The notes: generated by a model from the letters alone, not told the origin. Positions 5,816-14,174 are shown, counted from the first letter of the stretch. The stretch: DNA of 17,084 nucleotides from Planctomycetota bacterium (GCA_029259935.1 JAJDEH010000046.1:1-17084), one strand, 5' to 3'. A program made the numbers and translations.

Positions 5816-6130
5816 TAGCGGGCCACACGCTTTGATCACGCGAAAACGTTCGCGACTAATTGCCTAGCGGCCGATTCGAGGAGGCGTCTTGGGGCGCAAG
5901 CGCGGCGCTGTCGCCTCGCCTTAAGGGTGAGCGTGAGTTGAGGAATTGCGCCTAAAGTCTTCCCCCAATCTGGGTTGATGAAACTGCTCTTTGGGGCTGT
6001 AGATTGACAGGAAACCGCAAGCATCACTTGCGCTTTTACGTCAATTGCGCAAACGTAGTCTTACAGCTTTGATCACGCGTTCGATTCGTAAGTTTTATTC
6101 TCACTGCAACAATAGGCGAATCACTTCATC
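5816..6130. other. Intergenic region upstream of the PEP-CTERM gene, with a 14-bp direct repeat
   Basis: No gene supported. GCTTTGATCACGCG occurs exactly twice, at 5829-5842 and 6066-6079. The first copy runs into a perfect hairpin CGCGAA-AACG-TTCGCG (5839-5854). The copies lie about 315 and 80 bp upstream of the predicted transcription start at about 6157. The nearer one is at a distance usual for activator (enhancer-binding protein) sites of sigma-54 promoters; that role is inference. Confidence 0.45.
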
Positions 6131-6146
6131 TGGCACCAAAAATGCT
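6131..6146 (+). promoter_or_regulatory. Sigma-54-type promoter for the PEP-CTERM gene
   Basis: TGGCAC-N5-ATGCT (6131-6146) matches the -24/-12 consensus TGGCAC-N5-TTGC except for one T. GG (6132) and GC (6144) are exactly 12 bp apart. Predicted start is about 6157, giving a leader of about 28 nt that carries the AAAGGAGGG ribosome sequence. In Zoogloea, PEP-CTERM genes are controlled by RpoN with the PrsK/PrsR system, so the match fits the gene type. Confidence 0.55.
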
Positions 6147-6184
6147 AGTGCATTGGATGACATGAAAGACTCCTAAAGGAGGGC

Positions 6185-7153
6185 TTGAAGACACAACTGG
6201 AACCAGAGGGCAAGATTGAGGCAAAGTCGATCGTGGTCACCCACCCCAAGAATTCACACCTACCGAGAACTCACTTAAAGGATGGAATCCCCTTCGTTTG
6301 TGCCGTACTCGTGTTGCTCCTTTTTCTCAACCAATCAAGAGCCGACACGATCCTTGATATCTCTTCGAGCGGATCATCGTCCGGCACGCTGGATGGCGTG
6401 ATCTACCAGCAGTTTAATGCGAAGGGCGGAACCGGCCTTATTCAATCATTTCTGCGCATCCAAACCGCCAAGGGGACGGAAAGTGGCTACAACACCGGAT
6501 TTCCACGCAACAACTTCCCGAGCGGATTTCCAAACTTCGACACGAAGGGTGGCAACTTTACGGTGACCGTTCCCTTTGGCCTCGTACCCAAGGTGAACGT
6601 AACAGGCACTGACTATCGAAATATCTTGCTGGACATTAACGAGAACAACAATACCCAGATCGACCTAACGACGTTCTTAGTCTTCATAGGAGGTGACTTG
6701 GTCGCCTCCGACGGATTCTCGGCGGGACAAGCCTTCCACCCCGAGTCGACTGATCCAGTTGATGGCGGCGCATTGGGGGACTTGGTGTTTGATCTCGATG
6801 CCACCATGAACAACACAGTGACGATGGAAGACCTGTTTTCCGGAAGTGGCGCGACGGATGTAAGCATACTACTTCCGGAAACCCTCTTTACGGGTGTAAG
6901 CGGCGCTGCGGCGTTCCGGATCTTCGCGACTTTCAACAATAACCATGCCGGGTTTGAGGAATTCTTGATCCAAGGTGACGCGGGCGGTCCCGGGCCGGGA
7001 GGCTTGCCAATCGATCCGCCCAACCCTTCACCCTATCCCGCGCCCGAGCCAACCAGTCTGGTGATCTGGTTACTTCTGGGCCTGACCCTATTTGGTTTTG
7101 GTTACGAACGTCGGCGCAGGCATCGACCTCTTTTTGCGAGGGATTTGGAATAG
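6185..7153 (+). CDS. Exported PEP-CTERM sorting-domain protein
   Basis: 322 residues from TTG 6185, the first start after an in-frame stop at 6158-6160. The AAAGGAGGG (6175-6183) ribosome sequence is strong but unusually close; a GTG at 6233 is an alternative. A signal peptide lies after a polar lead: hydrophobic run about 35-48, likely cleavage after S-R-A (residue 53). The mature region is Asn/Gly/Thr-rich and beta-like. A Gly/Pro-rich linker (about 267-286) precedes the sorting signal: P-E-P-T-S (287-291), a membrane span, and R-R-R-R-H-R. This tripartite tail is recognised by exosortase, and such proteins are released or anchored at the cell surface, often with exopolysaccharide. No catalytic domain is recognised. 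It converges on the minus-strand operon 51 bp downstream. Confidence 0.88.
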   Translation: MKTQLEPEGKIEAKSIVVTHPKNSHLPRTHLKDGIPFVCAVLVLLLFLNQSRADTILDISSSGSSSGTLDGVIYQQFNAKGGTGLIQSFLRIQTAKGTESGYNTGFPRNNFPSGFPNFDTKGGNFTVTVPFGLVPKVNVTGTDYRNILLDINENNNTQIDLTTFLVFIGGDLVASDGFSAGQAFHPESTDPVDGGALGDLVFDLDATMNNTVTMEDLFSGSGATDVSILLPETLFTGVSGAAAFRIFATFNNNHAGFEEFLIQGDAGGPGPGGLPIDPPNPSPYPAPEPTSLVIWLLLGLTLFGFGYERRRRHRPLFARDLE

Positions 7154-7204
7154 TCTTCGATTCAATCGGTCGGCGAGGTCACCGAAACGTAACTCATCGA
7201 ACCT

Positions 7205-8581
7205 TCACTCCGAACCCGTTTTCGCCGCTGCCTTCTTGAATGGCACGGTGACCAACTCGTCGCCTCGCAACACAAGTAGTTCGCCGTCGTATTTTGCGCT
7301 GGAGGCTAGTCGTCGTTGTGCATTGAAGTGGCCGTAACCTCCCATAACAAGATCGTACGGCCGCTCATAGTCGACAATCAGATCGCCTTTACGCAATCCA
7401 ATGGTCGACTGACCATCGACCTGCTGAACAATGGTGGCCCGCAATAGTTTATTTTTGGACGACAACTGCGGACTCGCGGGTTCAACGACGACCCCCCATT
7501 GGGAAATCGTAGTGGACTTATCTTTCACTGGCACGCTTGGTTTCGCGGCGTTCTCCTCCTTTCGTAGCTGTTCCTGAGCCTGCTTCCTTAACTCGGAAAA
7601 TTCGCTTTCGTTGAGATCTGCCACTTGCCAGACGAAAACAACCCGTTCCATTTTCTCCGAATAGATTAGTGTCGTAAGATTCACTGATTGAGAATGCTGG
7701 CTGGCAACCCTTTCCTGAAATTCCAAGGCTGACTCGCTTTCTGCAAGCCAGCGGATTTTCGGAAACGTGGGGCTTATTTTGGGAAACGGCGTTGTTGGAT
7801 TGATCTGCAGCGTTTTGGAATACTGACGTAGCTGGCCTCCCCATTCAACCGACCCTTCTTCTAATCGCCGCTGAAATTTGCGCACGGCCCGTGCTTGGGG
7901 TTCGATTTTTTGTACAACATCGCGATGTTGCACGTCGATCCCGGAGTTCGCCATCTTATTCAGATCGACGCTGCAGCGTTCCATGACCTCAATCAGGTCT
8001 GCAGTCTTTTTCTTGCCAGGTGCTGTACGACTGATGCTGACCAATTCAGCAAGATCGGTTTCCAATCGTTGAAAGGCATCTATCCAGCGCTTCGAAATGA
8101 ACTCCGCGTAGACGAGTTCCGCCGATGTAATCTCGTAAATCTTCTGCCTTCGACGAGAAGATCCGGCTTGGCCTTGACCAACGGGTTGTACCTGTTTGTC
8201 ACGACCTGGCGGGCTGGGTACCGGGCGCGCGCTGGTTTTCATATTGAGAAACACCAACGGTCGCCCGCCATCCTTCAAATCTGGTATTCCGAACCACCAA
8301 AACTGAGGTTGTTCCGGTGTGTCTTTCAGGACCGACACCAGCGGTGCAAGTTGCTGACGGACTTCGGGACTCAGATGATACTGCGGGGGATTTGCATGAA
8401 CTCCGATCATGCCGAGTGACTTGAGAGGATGGCCTACCCACACCAGGTCGTTCGGTCCTTCGTACAGGAAACAATGAAATGTCCTGGAGATTGAGTCGAC
8501 GTTGCGGTCATCTGCTGCCTGGCTTGGGACCGGCAGAAGGGCTACCATGAAAGGTACAAGCAATGCGTAGCGGAAACTCAT
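7205..8581 (-). CDS. Exported protein with a C-terminal PDZ-like domain
   Basis: 458 residues from ATG 8581, chosen because it gives a clean signal peptide (M-S-F-R-Y-A-L-L-V-P-F-M, cleavage after S-Q-A near residue 22) and follows GGGAG six bases upstream. The middle is rich in charged helices (about 150-260) with no recognised family. Near residues 362-449 comes a PDZ-like module: L-R-A-T-I-V-Q-Q-V-D-G-Q, then G-L-R-K-G-D-L-I-V-D-Y, and finally Y-D-G-E-L-L-V-L-R-G-D-E-L-V-T-V-P-F. PDZ modules in exported bacterial proteins bind C-terminal peptides or exposed hydrophobic segments; no protease triad is seen here. The start overlaps the stop of the upstream gene (ATGA), so the two are translationally coupled and probably act together. 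Confidence 0.75.
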   Translation of the reverse strand: MSFRYALLVPFMVALLPVPSQAADDRNVDSISRTFHCFLYEGPNDLVWVGHPLKSLGMIGVHANPPQYHLSPEVRQQLAPLVSVLKDTPEQPQFWWFGIPDLKDGGRPLVFLNMKTSARPVPSPPGRDKQVQPVGQGQAGSSRRRQKIYEITSAELVYAEFISKRWIDAFQRLETDLAELVSISRTAPGKKKTADLIEVMERCSVDLNKMANSGIDVQHRDVVQKIEPQARAVRKFQRRLEEGSVEWGGQLRQYSKTLQINPTTPFPKISPTFPKIRWLAESESALEFQERVASQHSQSVNLTTLIYSEKMERVVFVWQVADLNESEFSELRKQAQEQLRKEENAAKPSVPVKDKSTTISQWGVVVEPASPQLSSKNKLLRATIVQQVDGQSTIGLRKGDLIVDYERPYDLVMGGYGHFNAQRRLASSAKYDGELLVLRGDELVTVPFKKAAAKTGSE

Positions 8582-9546
8582 CGCGTTCTCCCTAGTATCT
8601 CTTGCGATCGTAAAAGATGTTCTTTTCCAAGTTCTTTGCACCAGAGCTTGAGATCCGTGCATTTGTCCGTCAACACTGGGGCCATCTTTGTGTCGACGAT
8701 AAAGAACTCGTCACCCGTAAAACCTGCGGCGTCAAGCTTCAGTCGTTGTTCACTGCCAAGAGCCAGTGGCCTGTTGCTGGCAAATAGGTAGACATGCTGC
8801 AGCCCCTGGTCGAAGCCACTGCGCACGGCAACCGTGTGAGAGAATATTTGTTTCAACGTGCCCCCGACCGCATCGGTTGCGCGATGTCGCGGCTTGGTAA
8901 TTAGATGGACCGCCACGATCCCCTTGTGCGACAGGCACGCAGCCATGCGGCGAAACGCTTCGATGGTGAATAGCTGTTCGGGCACTTCGCTACCGAGAAA
9001 CACATCCAGCACGATGACTTCAAAACGTTGCTCGCATTCATCCAGGAAGGTTCGGCCATCACCGACGGTAACCTTCCCTTCAAATCCAAAGTATTGTCTC
9101 GCCAGTGGGATCACCGCTGGTTCAATATCCACGGAATGGACGTGGATCCCGATGTTCGACAATGCCTGAGCGTGCAGGCCCGCGCCAAGACCTATTACCA
9201 GCGCGGTTTCGATGTGGGGACGGTAGTAGGGTACTAGTCCCACAAAATCGCGGCTGCGAACTAGTTGTTGCGGTGTCAACGCGATTCCTTCCGTCGGAAT
9301 CGCCGACTGGACCACGTCGCCGCAAACCAACATCCGCACGCCCTTTATCTCGGCCACTTGCAATCGGCCATACTTGCCAGCAACCTCGGCCAGCACTTTC
9401 CCTTGGCGTGGTGCCTCAGCAACGGCAGGTTCTTCAGCACCGCTCAGCGAACACTGCTGGCCAAGGCTGCACGCCAACAACAGGACCACCAGCGAACAAT
9501 TGGTTCTTCGATGCATTTTCCGACGATTCCCCGTAGGCTCTGTCAT
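8578..9546 (-). CDS. Exported spermidine-synthase-like (SAM-fold) protein
   Basis: 322 residues from ATG 9546, with AAGGA seven bases upstream. A start at 9516 is also possible; the open frame extends further upstream but only through repeat and intergenic DNA. An N-terminal hydrophobic run (C-S-L-V-V-L-L-L-A-C-S-L-G, about 17-29) suggests a signal peptide with cleavage near S-G-A (37). The rest follows the spermidine synthase plan: Y-G-R-L-Q-V (about 59-64), glycine loop V-I-G-L-G-A-G-L-H (117-125), D140 in V-D-I-E-P, G-D-G-R-T-F (162-167), V-L-D-V-F (179-183) and V-P-E-Q-L-F-T-I-E-A-F. The family transfers aminopropyl groups from decarboxylated SAM to putrescine, but export argues against the usual reaction. 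First gene of a two-gene operon. Confidence 0.78.
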   Translation of the reverse strand: MTEPTGNRRKMHRRTNCSLVVLLLACSLGQQCSLSGAEEPAVAEAPRQGKVLAEVAGKYGRLQVAEIKGVRMLVCGDVVQSAIPTEGIALTPQQLVRSRDFVGLVPYYRPHIETALVIGLGAGLHAQALSNIGIHVHSVDIEPAVIPLARQYFGFEGKVTVGDGRTFLDECEQRFEVIVLDVFLGSEVPEQLFTIEAFRRMAACLSHKGIVAVHLITKPRHRATDAVGGTLKQIFSHTVAVRSGFDQGLQHVYLFASNRPLALGSEQRLKLDAAGFTGDEFFIVDTKMAPVLTDKCTDLKLWCKELGKEHLLRSQEILGRTR

Positions 9547-9779
9547 TGATTTTCCTTGTTGAAGCTTGACATTCTGCCCTCGCCTTAAATGAAGTTCGTA
9601 ATCGCCGCAAGCGGACAAGTCAGTGACCATTCTAGTTCCCATCAAGCTGGCCAAATGCAACAAGAATGTAACGGGTGTCCTTCCGATCCGGCGGCGACCT
9701 TCGATCGGCTTCCACCGAGTCCCCTCCCAAAATGACCGCCAGCGGTCATCGCATCGTTCGGCTGTACCGCAAGAACAGT
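9547..9779. other. Intergenic region with a near-perfect 18-bp palindrome
   Basis: No gene supported. ATGACCGC-CA-GCGGTCAT (9732-9749) is an 8-bp perfect inverted repeat with a 2-bp centre, suited to a dimeric repressor or activator site. It lies about 185 bp upstream of the exported spermidine-synthase-like gene. A clear -35/-10 pair for that gene was not found. Confidence 0.45.
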
Positions 9780-9920
9780 GGCCTTCGACGGTGCCGCGTT
9801 CGTGTCCCATTTGACGAGTTTTCGGCGTCTTGATGTACGAAATCGGTTCTCGGGACTGAATTCAAAGAAGTTGCGTATGGAGAGCGCTTTGGGACGTATC
9901 GCGTCGTCAATCCGACCAAT
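9780..9920 (+). repeat. Dispersed 142-bp repeat, copy B (decayed)
   Basis: Aligns with 5328-5469 at about 87% identity. It keeps the ATG of the LRR gene (9877) and M-E-S-A-L-G, then loses one base relative to copy A (in the GGG run near 9893). The frame shifts and ends after 15 codons. No LRR sequence follows, so this copy is a remnant. Confidence 0.8.
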
Positions 9921-10096
9921 TTGAGTTCAGAATTTCTGTCGTTCGTGACGAATCGACGCCATTTCGCCGGATGAAAGATTATGAGCTGCGGAAATGTGCG
10001 TGGGGCGCACGTGAATGTAATGCCTTATGGGCTATACTGTGAGGTTCCATCATTATTCTGGCTTGCTGGCACAAACAACCGCAGGGAAGCACTTTC
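9921..10096 (+). promoter_or_regulatory. Leader region of the SWIM/SNF2 gene
   Basis: A TATACT hexamer at 10033-10038 could be a -10 box; no good -35 precedes it. A small hairpin GTGCG-TGGGG-CGCAC lies near 9995-10010. No other structure is seen between the repeat and the gene start. Confidence 0.3.
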
Positions 10097-13000
10097 GTGA
10101 AATCAACCGCCGCTCGTTGCCGCGACTGCTTCGATGAGAAGACGATTGCGCGGGGCAAGGAGTATTTTCAAAACGGCAGGGTGACACTGCTGCGTACCGA
10201 GGAGGATTCGATCACGGCCCTGGTCGAAGGTTCGCAGCCGCACAAATATCGCGTCGAGATCGACTGGACTCGGGCGCTCGATGGCGATATCTCCGCGTTT
10301 TGCGACTGCCGGCGTTACGCGGATGGCTACCTGTGCAAGCATGTGTGGGCGACGTTGCTGCAAGTCGATGCGGAAGGGACCACGAAAGTGATGCCCGACC
10401 GGAACAACGAGCTCACGGAAGATCGCGTTGAGTACTCGCGCGACGACCAACCGATTGACGCCGACGAAGAGACGGCGACTCTCGACAAAGGACCAATCAA
10501 TGCGATCTGGCATCGGCAACTTCGCGCCGTTAACGTGGCGACTCCCGAAGCCCATGATGCATTTCAGGTTGCGACCGATGCCAAGAAAAGCCGCAAAGTC
10601 TGGTATGTCATCAACGTGGAATCGAGCCTGGAAAAAGGACGTCTGATTGTCGAGTTTCATGTCGCCGAAACGAAGAAGAGCGGCAAGCCAGGTAAAATCA
10701 AACGGCTGGCGGTCGAACGCGAGAAACTATCGGCGTTGACCGATGCACGTGATCGTGACCTGCTCGGCATGTTGCTCAGCGACAGCCTTGGCTCTGACAC
10801 GGCAAGCTTTACGCATCGGACCAACGAGTGGAGTAGTTACAGTCACTGCACACCCGGCGCGTCGACGTACGATCTGCTGCTGCCCCGGATGGCAGCCACC
10901 GGGCGTCTCGTTTGGAAGTTGAATACTCTGTCGCCGATCGAAGAAGTACAAACGGTGACGTGGGACGATGGGCCCGCCTGGCGGTTCCGGCTCGACGCGA
11001 CAGCGGACGACAAACGGAAGAAGTGGACGTTGTGCGGAACGTTGCAGCGCGAGGGAGAAGCAAGACCTTTGGTCGAAACCAAGCTGGTCCTGGGTGACGG
11101 CGTTGTTTTGTTCGACGACCGTGTGGCGCGGTTCGACGGGCCAGAGGCGGTACCGTGGATCAGAGCTTTCCGGCAGAATCCCACGATCGAAGTACCCTAC
11201 AAAGATCGCGAAACGTTCTTGCAATGGCTGTGGGATTCTCCACACATTCCCGACGTCACGTGGCCCGAGAATTTGTGTGCCAAGCAACTCCCGCAGGCTC
11301 CGCAAGGCCGTATCGTGATCAAGTCCGACCGGCGTAGTCATCGGTCGGATCAGCTATTCGGAGACGTCGCCTTCGCGTACGGCGAGACGATCATCGACTT
11401 GCACGACGAGCGACGTGGTTGGTACGACGCCGATTTGGACCAGGCAGTCTTGCGTGACCGGGAAGCGGAACAATCACTGCTCGGTCAACTCACGGCCTTG
11501 GGTGTCCGGCCACAAAGCACGTCTTCTTTTCTTCGCGCGGATGTTCAATTCCATCAAAAGCACCTTACTCGCATCGTCCACACGTTGACGGCCGACGGTT
11601 GGATTGTCGAGTCGCGAGGCCAGCTAATCCGCCAGCCAGGCTCGTTCGACTTGAGCGTTTCGACCAACATGGATTGGTTCGAGTTGAAGGGCCGAGTCGA
11701 CTTTGATGGCGTGTCGGCGTCGTTGCCTAGCTTGTTGGCGGCGTTGCGTCACGGCGAGCGATTCATTCAGCTTGACGATGGCTCGCAAGGCGTGCTGCCC
11801 GACGAGTGGTTGGAAAGGTATGGCGGATTGGCGCGACTCGCCAGCAGCGATGGCGAATCGTTACGTTTCACGTCGTCACAAACATTGCTGCTCGACGCCT
11901 TGCTGGCGGAACAAAACAACGTGCAACTCGACACGGGTTTTCTTCAATTCCGCGACAAGCTGCGAGAAATCAACGGCGTCAAACCAGTCGCGGAGCCTAG
12001 TGGTTTCCGTGGCGAGTTGCGTGAATACCAACGCGAAGGCCTTGGCTGGTTGCAATTTCTGCGCGAGTTTAGTTTTGGCGGTTGTCTGGCGGACGACATG
12101 GGGCTGGGAAAGACAGTTCAAGTCCTGGCGCTGTTGCAGGCACGGCGGCTCGCCGACGACGAGCGACGTAAACCATCGCTTGTCGTCGTGCCCAAGAGCT
12201 TGATCTTCAACTGGATCGAAGAAGCCGAACGGTTTACACCGCAGCTCCGCATTGTCAATTACACGGGCAGCGACCGGGGCGTTCAGCTTGAGCAATTGGA
12301 CGCGTGCGACATCTTGCTAACGACGTATGGAACATTGCGGCGCGACATCGTTCAACTCAAGGACATTGAATTCGACTTTGCGATCCTCGACGAGTCGCAG
12401 GCGATCAAGAACCACAATTCCCAGTCCGCGAAGGCCTGCCGTCTGCTCAAAGCCGAGCAACGGCTGGCGATGACGGGGACGCCGGTCGAAAATCACCTGG
12501 GCGAGTTGTGGTCGTTGTTTGAGTTTCTCAACCCCGGCATGCTCGGCCAATCAGGCGCGTTTGAATCGTTCGCCAAGACGAAACAGAACGGCGACGAAGC
12601 GCACGTCAAATTGCTCGCCCGCGCGATTAGCCCCTTCATCCTCAGGCGAACCAAAAAAGAAGTACTCTCCGAGTTGCCGGACAAAACCGAGCAAACGCTG
12701 TATTGCGAGTTTTCGCCGCAGGAACGTGAAGCGTACAACGAGTTGCGCGATTACTTTCGTGCTCAGCTCGCGACCAAAGTCAGTGATATCGGCTTGAATA
12801 AATCGAAGATCCACGTGCTCGAAGCGCTGTTGCGTTTGCGTCAGGCCGCTTGCCATCCGGGGCTGCTCGACAAGGACAAACAGATGGAGCCCAGTGCCAA
12901 GTTGGAAGCTTTACTAGAAAACCTGGACGAGATCCGGGCCGAAGGCCACAAGGCACTCGTCTTTTCTCAATTCACCAGCCTGCTGTCGATCGTTCGCCAA

Positions 13001-13399
13001 CACCTGGACGAGCGCGATGTCACTTACGAGTATCTCGACGGCCGAACTCGCAAGCGGGGTGAACGAGTCAAGCGTTTCCAAGAAGACCCGGATTGTCCGC
13101 TTTTCCTGATCAGCCTCAAAGCTGGCGGGCACGGACTCAATCTGACAGCGGCCGACTACGTTTTCATCCTCGACCCTTGGTGGAACCCAGCCGTCGAAGC
13201 CCAGGCCATCGACCGCGCTCACCGCATCGGACAAACGCGCCCCGTCTTCGCCTATCGCCTGATCGCTCGCAATACCGTCGAAGAAAAGATCCTCGAACTC
13301 CAGAAGTCCAAACGCGATCTCGCCGACGCCATTATCACTGGCAACAACAGTCTCATCCGCAACCTAACCGCTGAAGATCTTCAGTTGCTCTTGAGTTAG
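10097..13399 (+). CDS. SWIM zinc-finger / SNF2-family DNA-dependent ATPase
   Basis: 1100 residues from a GTG at 10097 (upstream GGGAAG). The N-terminal SWIM finger has C69-D-C71 ... C80-K-H82. A long middle region (about 130-630) has no clear motif. The SNF2 motor starts near 636: D-D-M-G-L-G-K-T Walker A (666-673), V-V-V-P-K-S-L (Ia), L-D-E-S-Q Walker B (D765), M-T-G-T-P-V-E-N (III). The second lobe has L-V-F-S-Q-F, L-I-S-L-K-A-G-G-H-G-L-N-L-T and Q-A-I-D-R-A-H-R-I-G-Q (1036-1046) with the arginine finger. Members translocate on double-stranded DNA and remodel bound protein; bacterial SWIM-SNF2 proteins are poorly studied. Walker B reads DESQ where DEAQ/DEAH is more usual. Length is normal for the subfamily. 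First of three + strand genes. Confidence 0.93.
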   Translation: MKSTAARCRDCFDEKTIARGKEYFQNGRVTLLRTEEDSITALVEGSQPHKYRVEIDWTRALDGDISAFCDCRRYADGYLCKHVWATLLQVDAEGTTKVMPDRNNELTEDRVEYSRDDQPIDADEETATLDKGPINAIWHRQLRAVNVATPEAHDAFQVATDAKKSRKVWYVINVESSLEKGRLIVEFHVAETKKSGKPGKIKRLAVEREKLSALTDARDRDLLGMLLSDSLGSDTASFTHRTNEWSSYSHCTPGASTYDLLLPRMAATGRLVWKLNTLSPIEEVQTVTWDDGPAWRFRLDATADDKRKKWTLCGTLQREGEARPLVETKLVLGDGVVLFDDRVARFDGPEAVPWIRAFRQNPTIEVPYKDRETFLQWLWDSPHIPDVTWPENLCAKQLPQAPQGRIVIKSDRRSHRSDQLFGDVAFAYGETIIDLHDERRGWYDADLDQAVLRDREAEQSLLGQLTALGVRPQSTSSFLRADVQFHQKHLTRIVHTLTADGWIVESRGQLIRQPGSFDLSVSTNMDWFELKGRVDFDGVSASLPSLLAALRHGERFIQLDDGSQGVLPDEWLERYGGLARLASSDGESLRFTSSQTLLLDALLAEQNNVQLDTGFLQFRDKLREINGVKPVAEPSGFRGELREYQREGLGWLQFLREFSFGGCLADDMGLGKTVQVLALLQARRLADDERRKPSLVVVPKSLIFNWIEEAERFTPQLRIVNYTGSDRGVQLEQLDACDILLTTYGTLRRDIVQLKDIEFDFAILDESQAIKNHNSQSAKACRLLKAEQRLAMTGTPVENHLGELWSLFEFLNPGMLGQSGAFESFAKTKQNGDEAHVKLLARAISPFILRRTKKEVLSELPDKTEQTLYCEFSPQEREAYNELRDYFRAQLATKVSDIGLNKSKIHVLEALLRLRQAACHPGLLDKDKQMEPSAKLEALLENLDEIRAEGHKALVFSQFTSLLSIVRQHLDERDVTYEYLDGRTRKRGERVKRFQEDPDCPLFLISLKAGGHGLNLTAADYVFILDPWWNPAVEAQAIDRAHRIGQTRPVFAYRLIARNTVEEKILELQKSKRDLADAIITGNNSLIRNLTAEDLQLLLS

Positions 13400-13506
13400 A
13401 CAGACGAATTCGGTGCGGCTCTCGATAATCAGGTAGAATGACCTGTAAGTTGGCCATCCCAAATCAACGCTGGGGTGACGCCGTTTGAAACGATTGGAGA
13501 GTAGTC

Positions 13507-13845
13507 ATGACAACTGACAACGACCCATTGGCCGCCACAAAAGCTGAACTTGTGAAGCTCGAACAAGAACTGACGCAACGCCTGGAAGAGATGACTCGCT
13601 CGGACAGCCGTCCAAAGATGGACGCCGCGGTCGGTCGTCTTACATTCATGGACGAATACCAACAACACCAAATGGCTGAACACGGTCGTCGGAACTTAGA
13701 GTCTCAACTTGGACGCGTGCATGTAGCGCTGAAGCGGGTCGCGGACGGCACGTACGGGAAGTGTGCCCGTTGCGGCCTTGACATTCCGCCAGAGCGATTG
13801 GAGTTTATCCCCGAGGCGGACCACTGCGTCCAATGCCACAGTTAA
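13507..13845 (+). CDS. DksA/TraR-family zinc-finger protein
   Basis: 112 residues from ATG 13507 with GGAG nine bases upstream. An N-terminal helical hairpin (about 5-78: K-A-E-L-V-K-L-E-Q-E-L-T-Q-R-L-E-E-M, then L-E-S-Q-L-G-R-V-H-V-A-L-K-R-V) leads to the finger Y-G-K-C86-A-R-C89 ... C107-V-Q-C110, with I-P-P-E-R-L-E between. This is the DksA/TraR C4 zinc finger. DksA binds the RNA polymerase secondary channel and adjusts initiation with ppGpp. This protein is shorter than DksA (about 150) and lacks an obvious D-x-x-D-x-A tip, so it may not act like classical DksA. It follows the SNF2 gene by 107 bp on the same strand. Confidence 0.88.
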   Translation: MTTDNDPLAATKAELVKLEQELTQRLEEMTRSDSRPKMDAAVGRLTFMDEYQQHQMAEHGRRNLESQLGRVHVALKRVADGTYGKCARCGLDIPPERLEFIPEADHCVQCHS

Positions 13846-13904
13846 AGTCAAATGCAGGATTCTGATTTATCTAACCAACGATCGCGATTCGAAAGGAACA
13901 AAAC

Positions 13905-14174
13905 ATGGACGAGCCGGAAACCACTTCCGAGCCAGAACCACCCTCGAAAGAAGAACTCCGATTGGCGATGAAGGCATTCCGCAAACGCCTCAAGCTAACT
14001 CGTTTGGATGACGAATCCCGCATTGGATACGGCCCCACGTCCTCGGGCCAACGATCAGGCGTCATTGGCATTCGGCCGCCGGACCAATTTCCCGACGCCA
14101 TCTGGAATGAACTGGCGAAACAGGGAAAGCTCAAACGCGACGGTGGCGGACTCTATTCACTCGTTGAATCGTAA
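13905..14174 (+). CDS. Small conserved-looking hypothetical protein, 89 aa
   Basis: ATG 13905 is preceded by a good AAAGGA, eight bases away, which supports a real gene. The product opens with an acidic Pro/Glu stretch (D-E-P-E-T-T-S-E-P-E-P-P) and continues with a basic helix E-L-R-L-A-M-K-A-F-R-K-R-L-K-L-T-R-L. A G-Y-G-P-T-S-S-G turn region and the ending I-W-N-E-L-A-K-Q-G-K-L-K-R-D-G-G-G-L-Y-S-L follow, shaped like a small winged-helix-type tail. I do not know a named family, though the look is that of short planctomycete-conserved proteins. It lies 59 bp behind the DksA-like gene and may be co-transcribed. Confidence 0.7.
   Translation: MDEPETTSEPEPPSKEELRLAMKAFRKRLKLTRLDDESRIGYGPTSSGQRSGVIGIRPPDQFPDAIWNELAKQGKLKRDGGGLYSLVES

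Noticed and set aside
6157..6176. Tiny leader frames (ATG 6157 and 6162) before the PEP-CTERM gene
   Set aside because: They stop after two and four codons and the predicted transcript starts at about the same place; no sign of translation.
9480..9510. Lipobox in the exported spermidine-synthase-like protein (L-L-A-C)
   Set aside because: The residue two before Cys is Leu, unlike the usual small residue, and a second Cys-containing stretch and a later S-G-A cleavage site fit a plain signal peptide better.
9547..9810. 88-residue upstream extension of the exported spermidine-synthase-like protein
   Set aside because: It runs through repeat copy B and intergenic sequence. ATG 9546 has a good ribosome site and gives a signal-peptide-like start.
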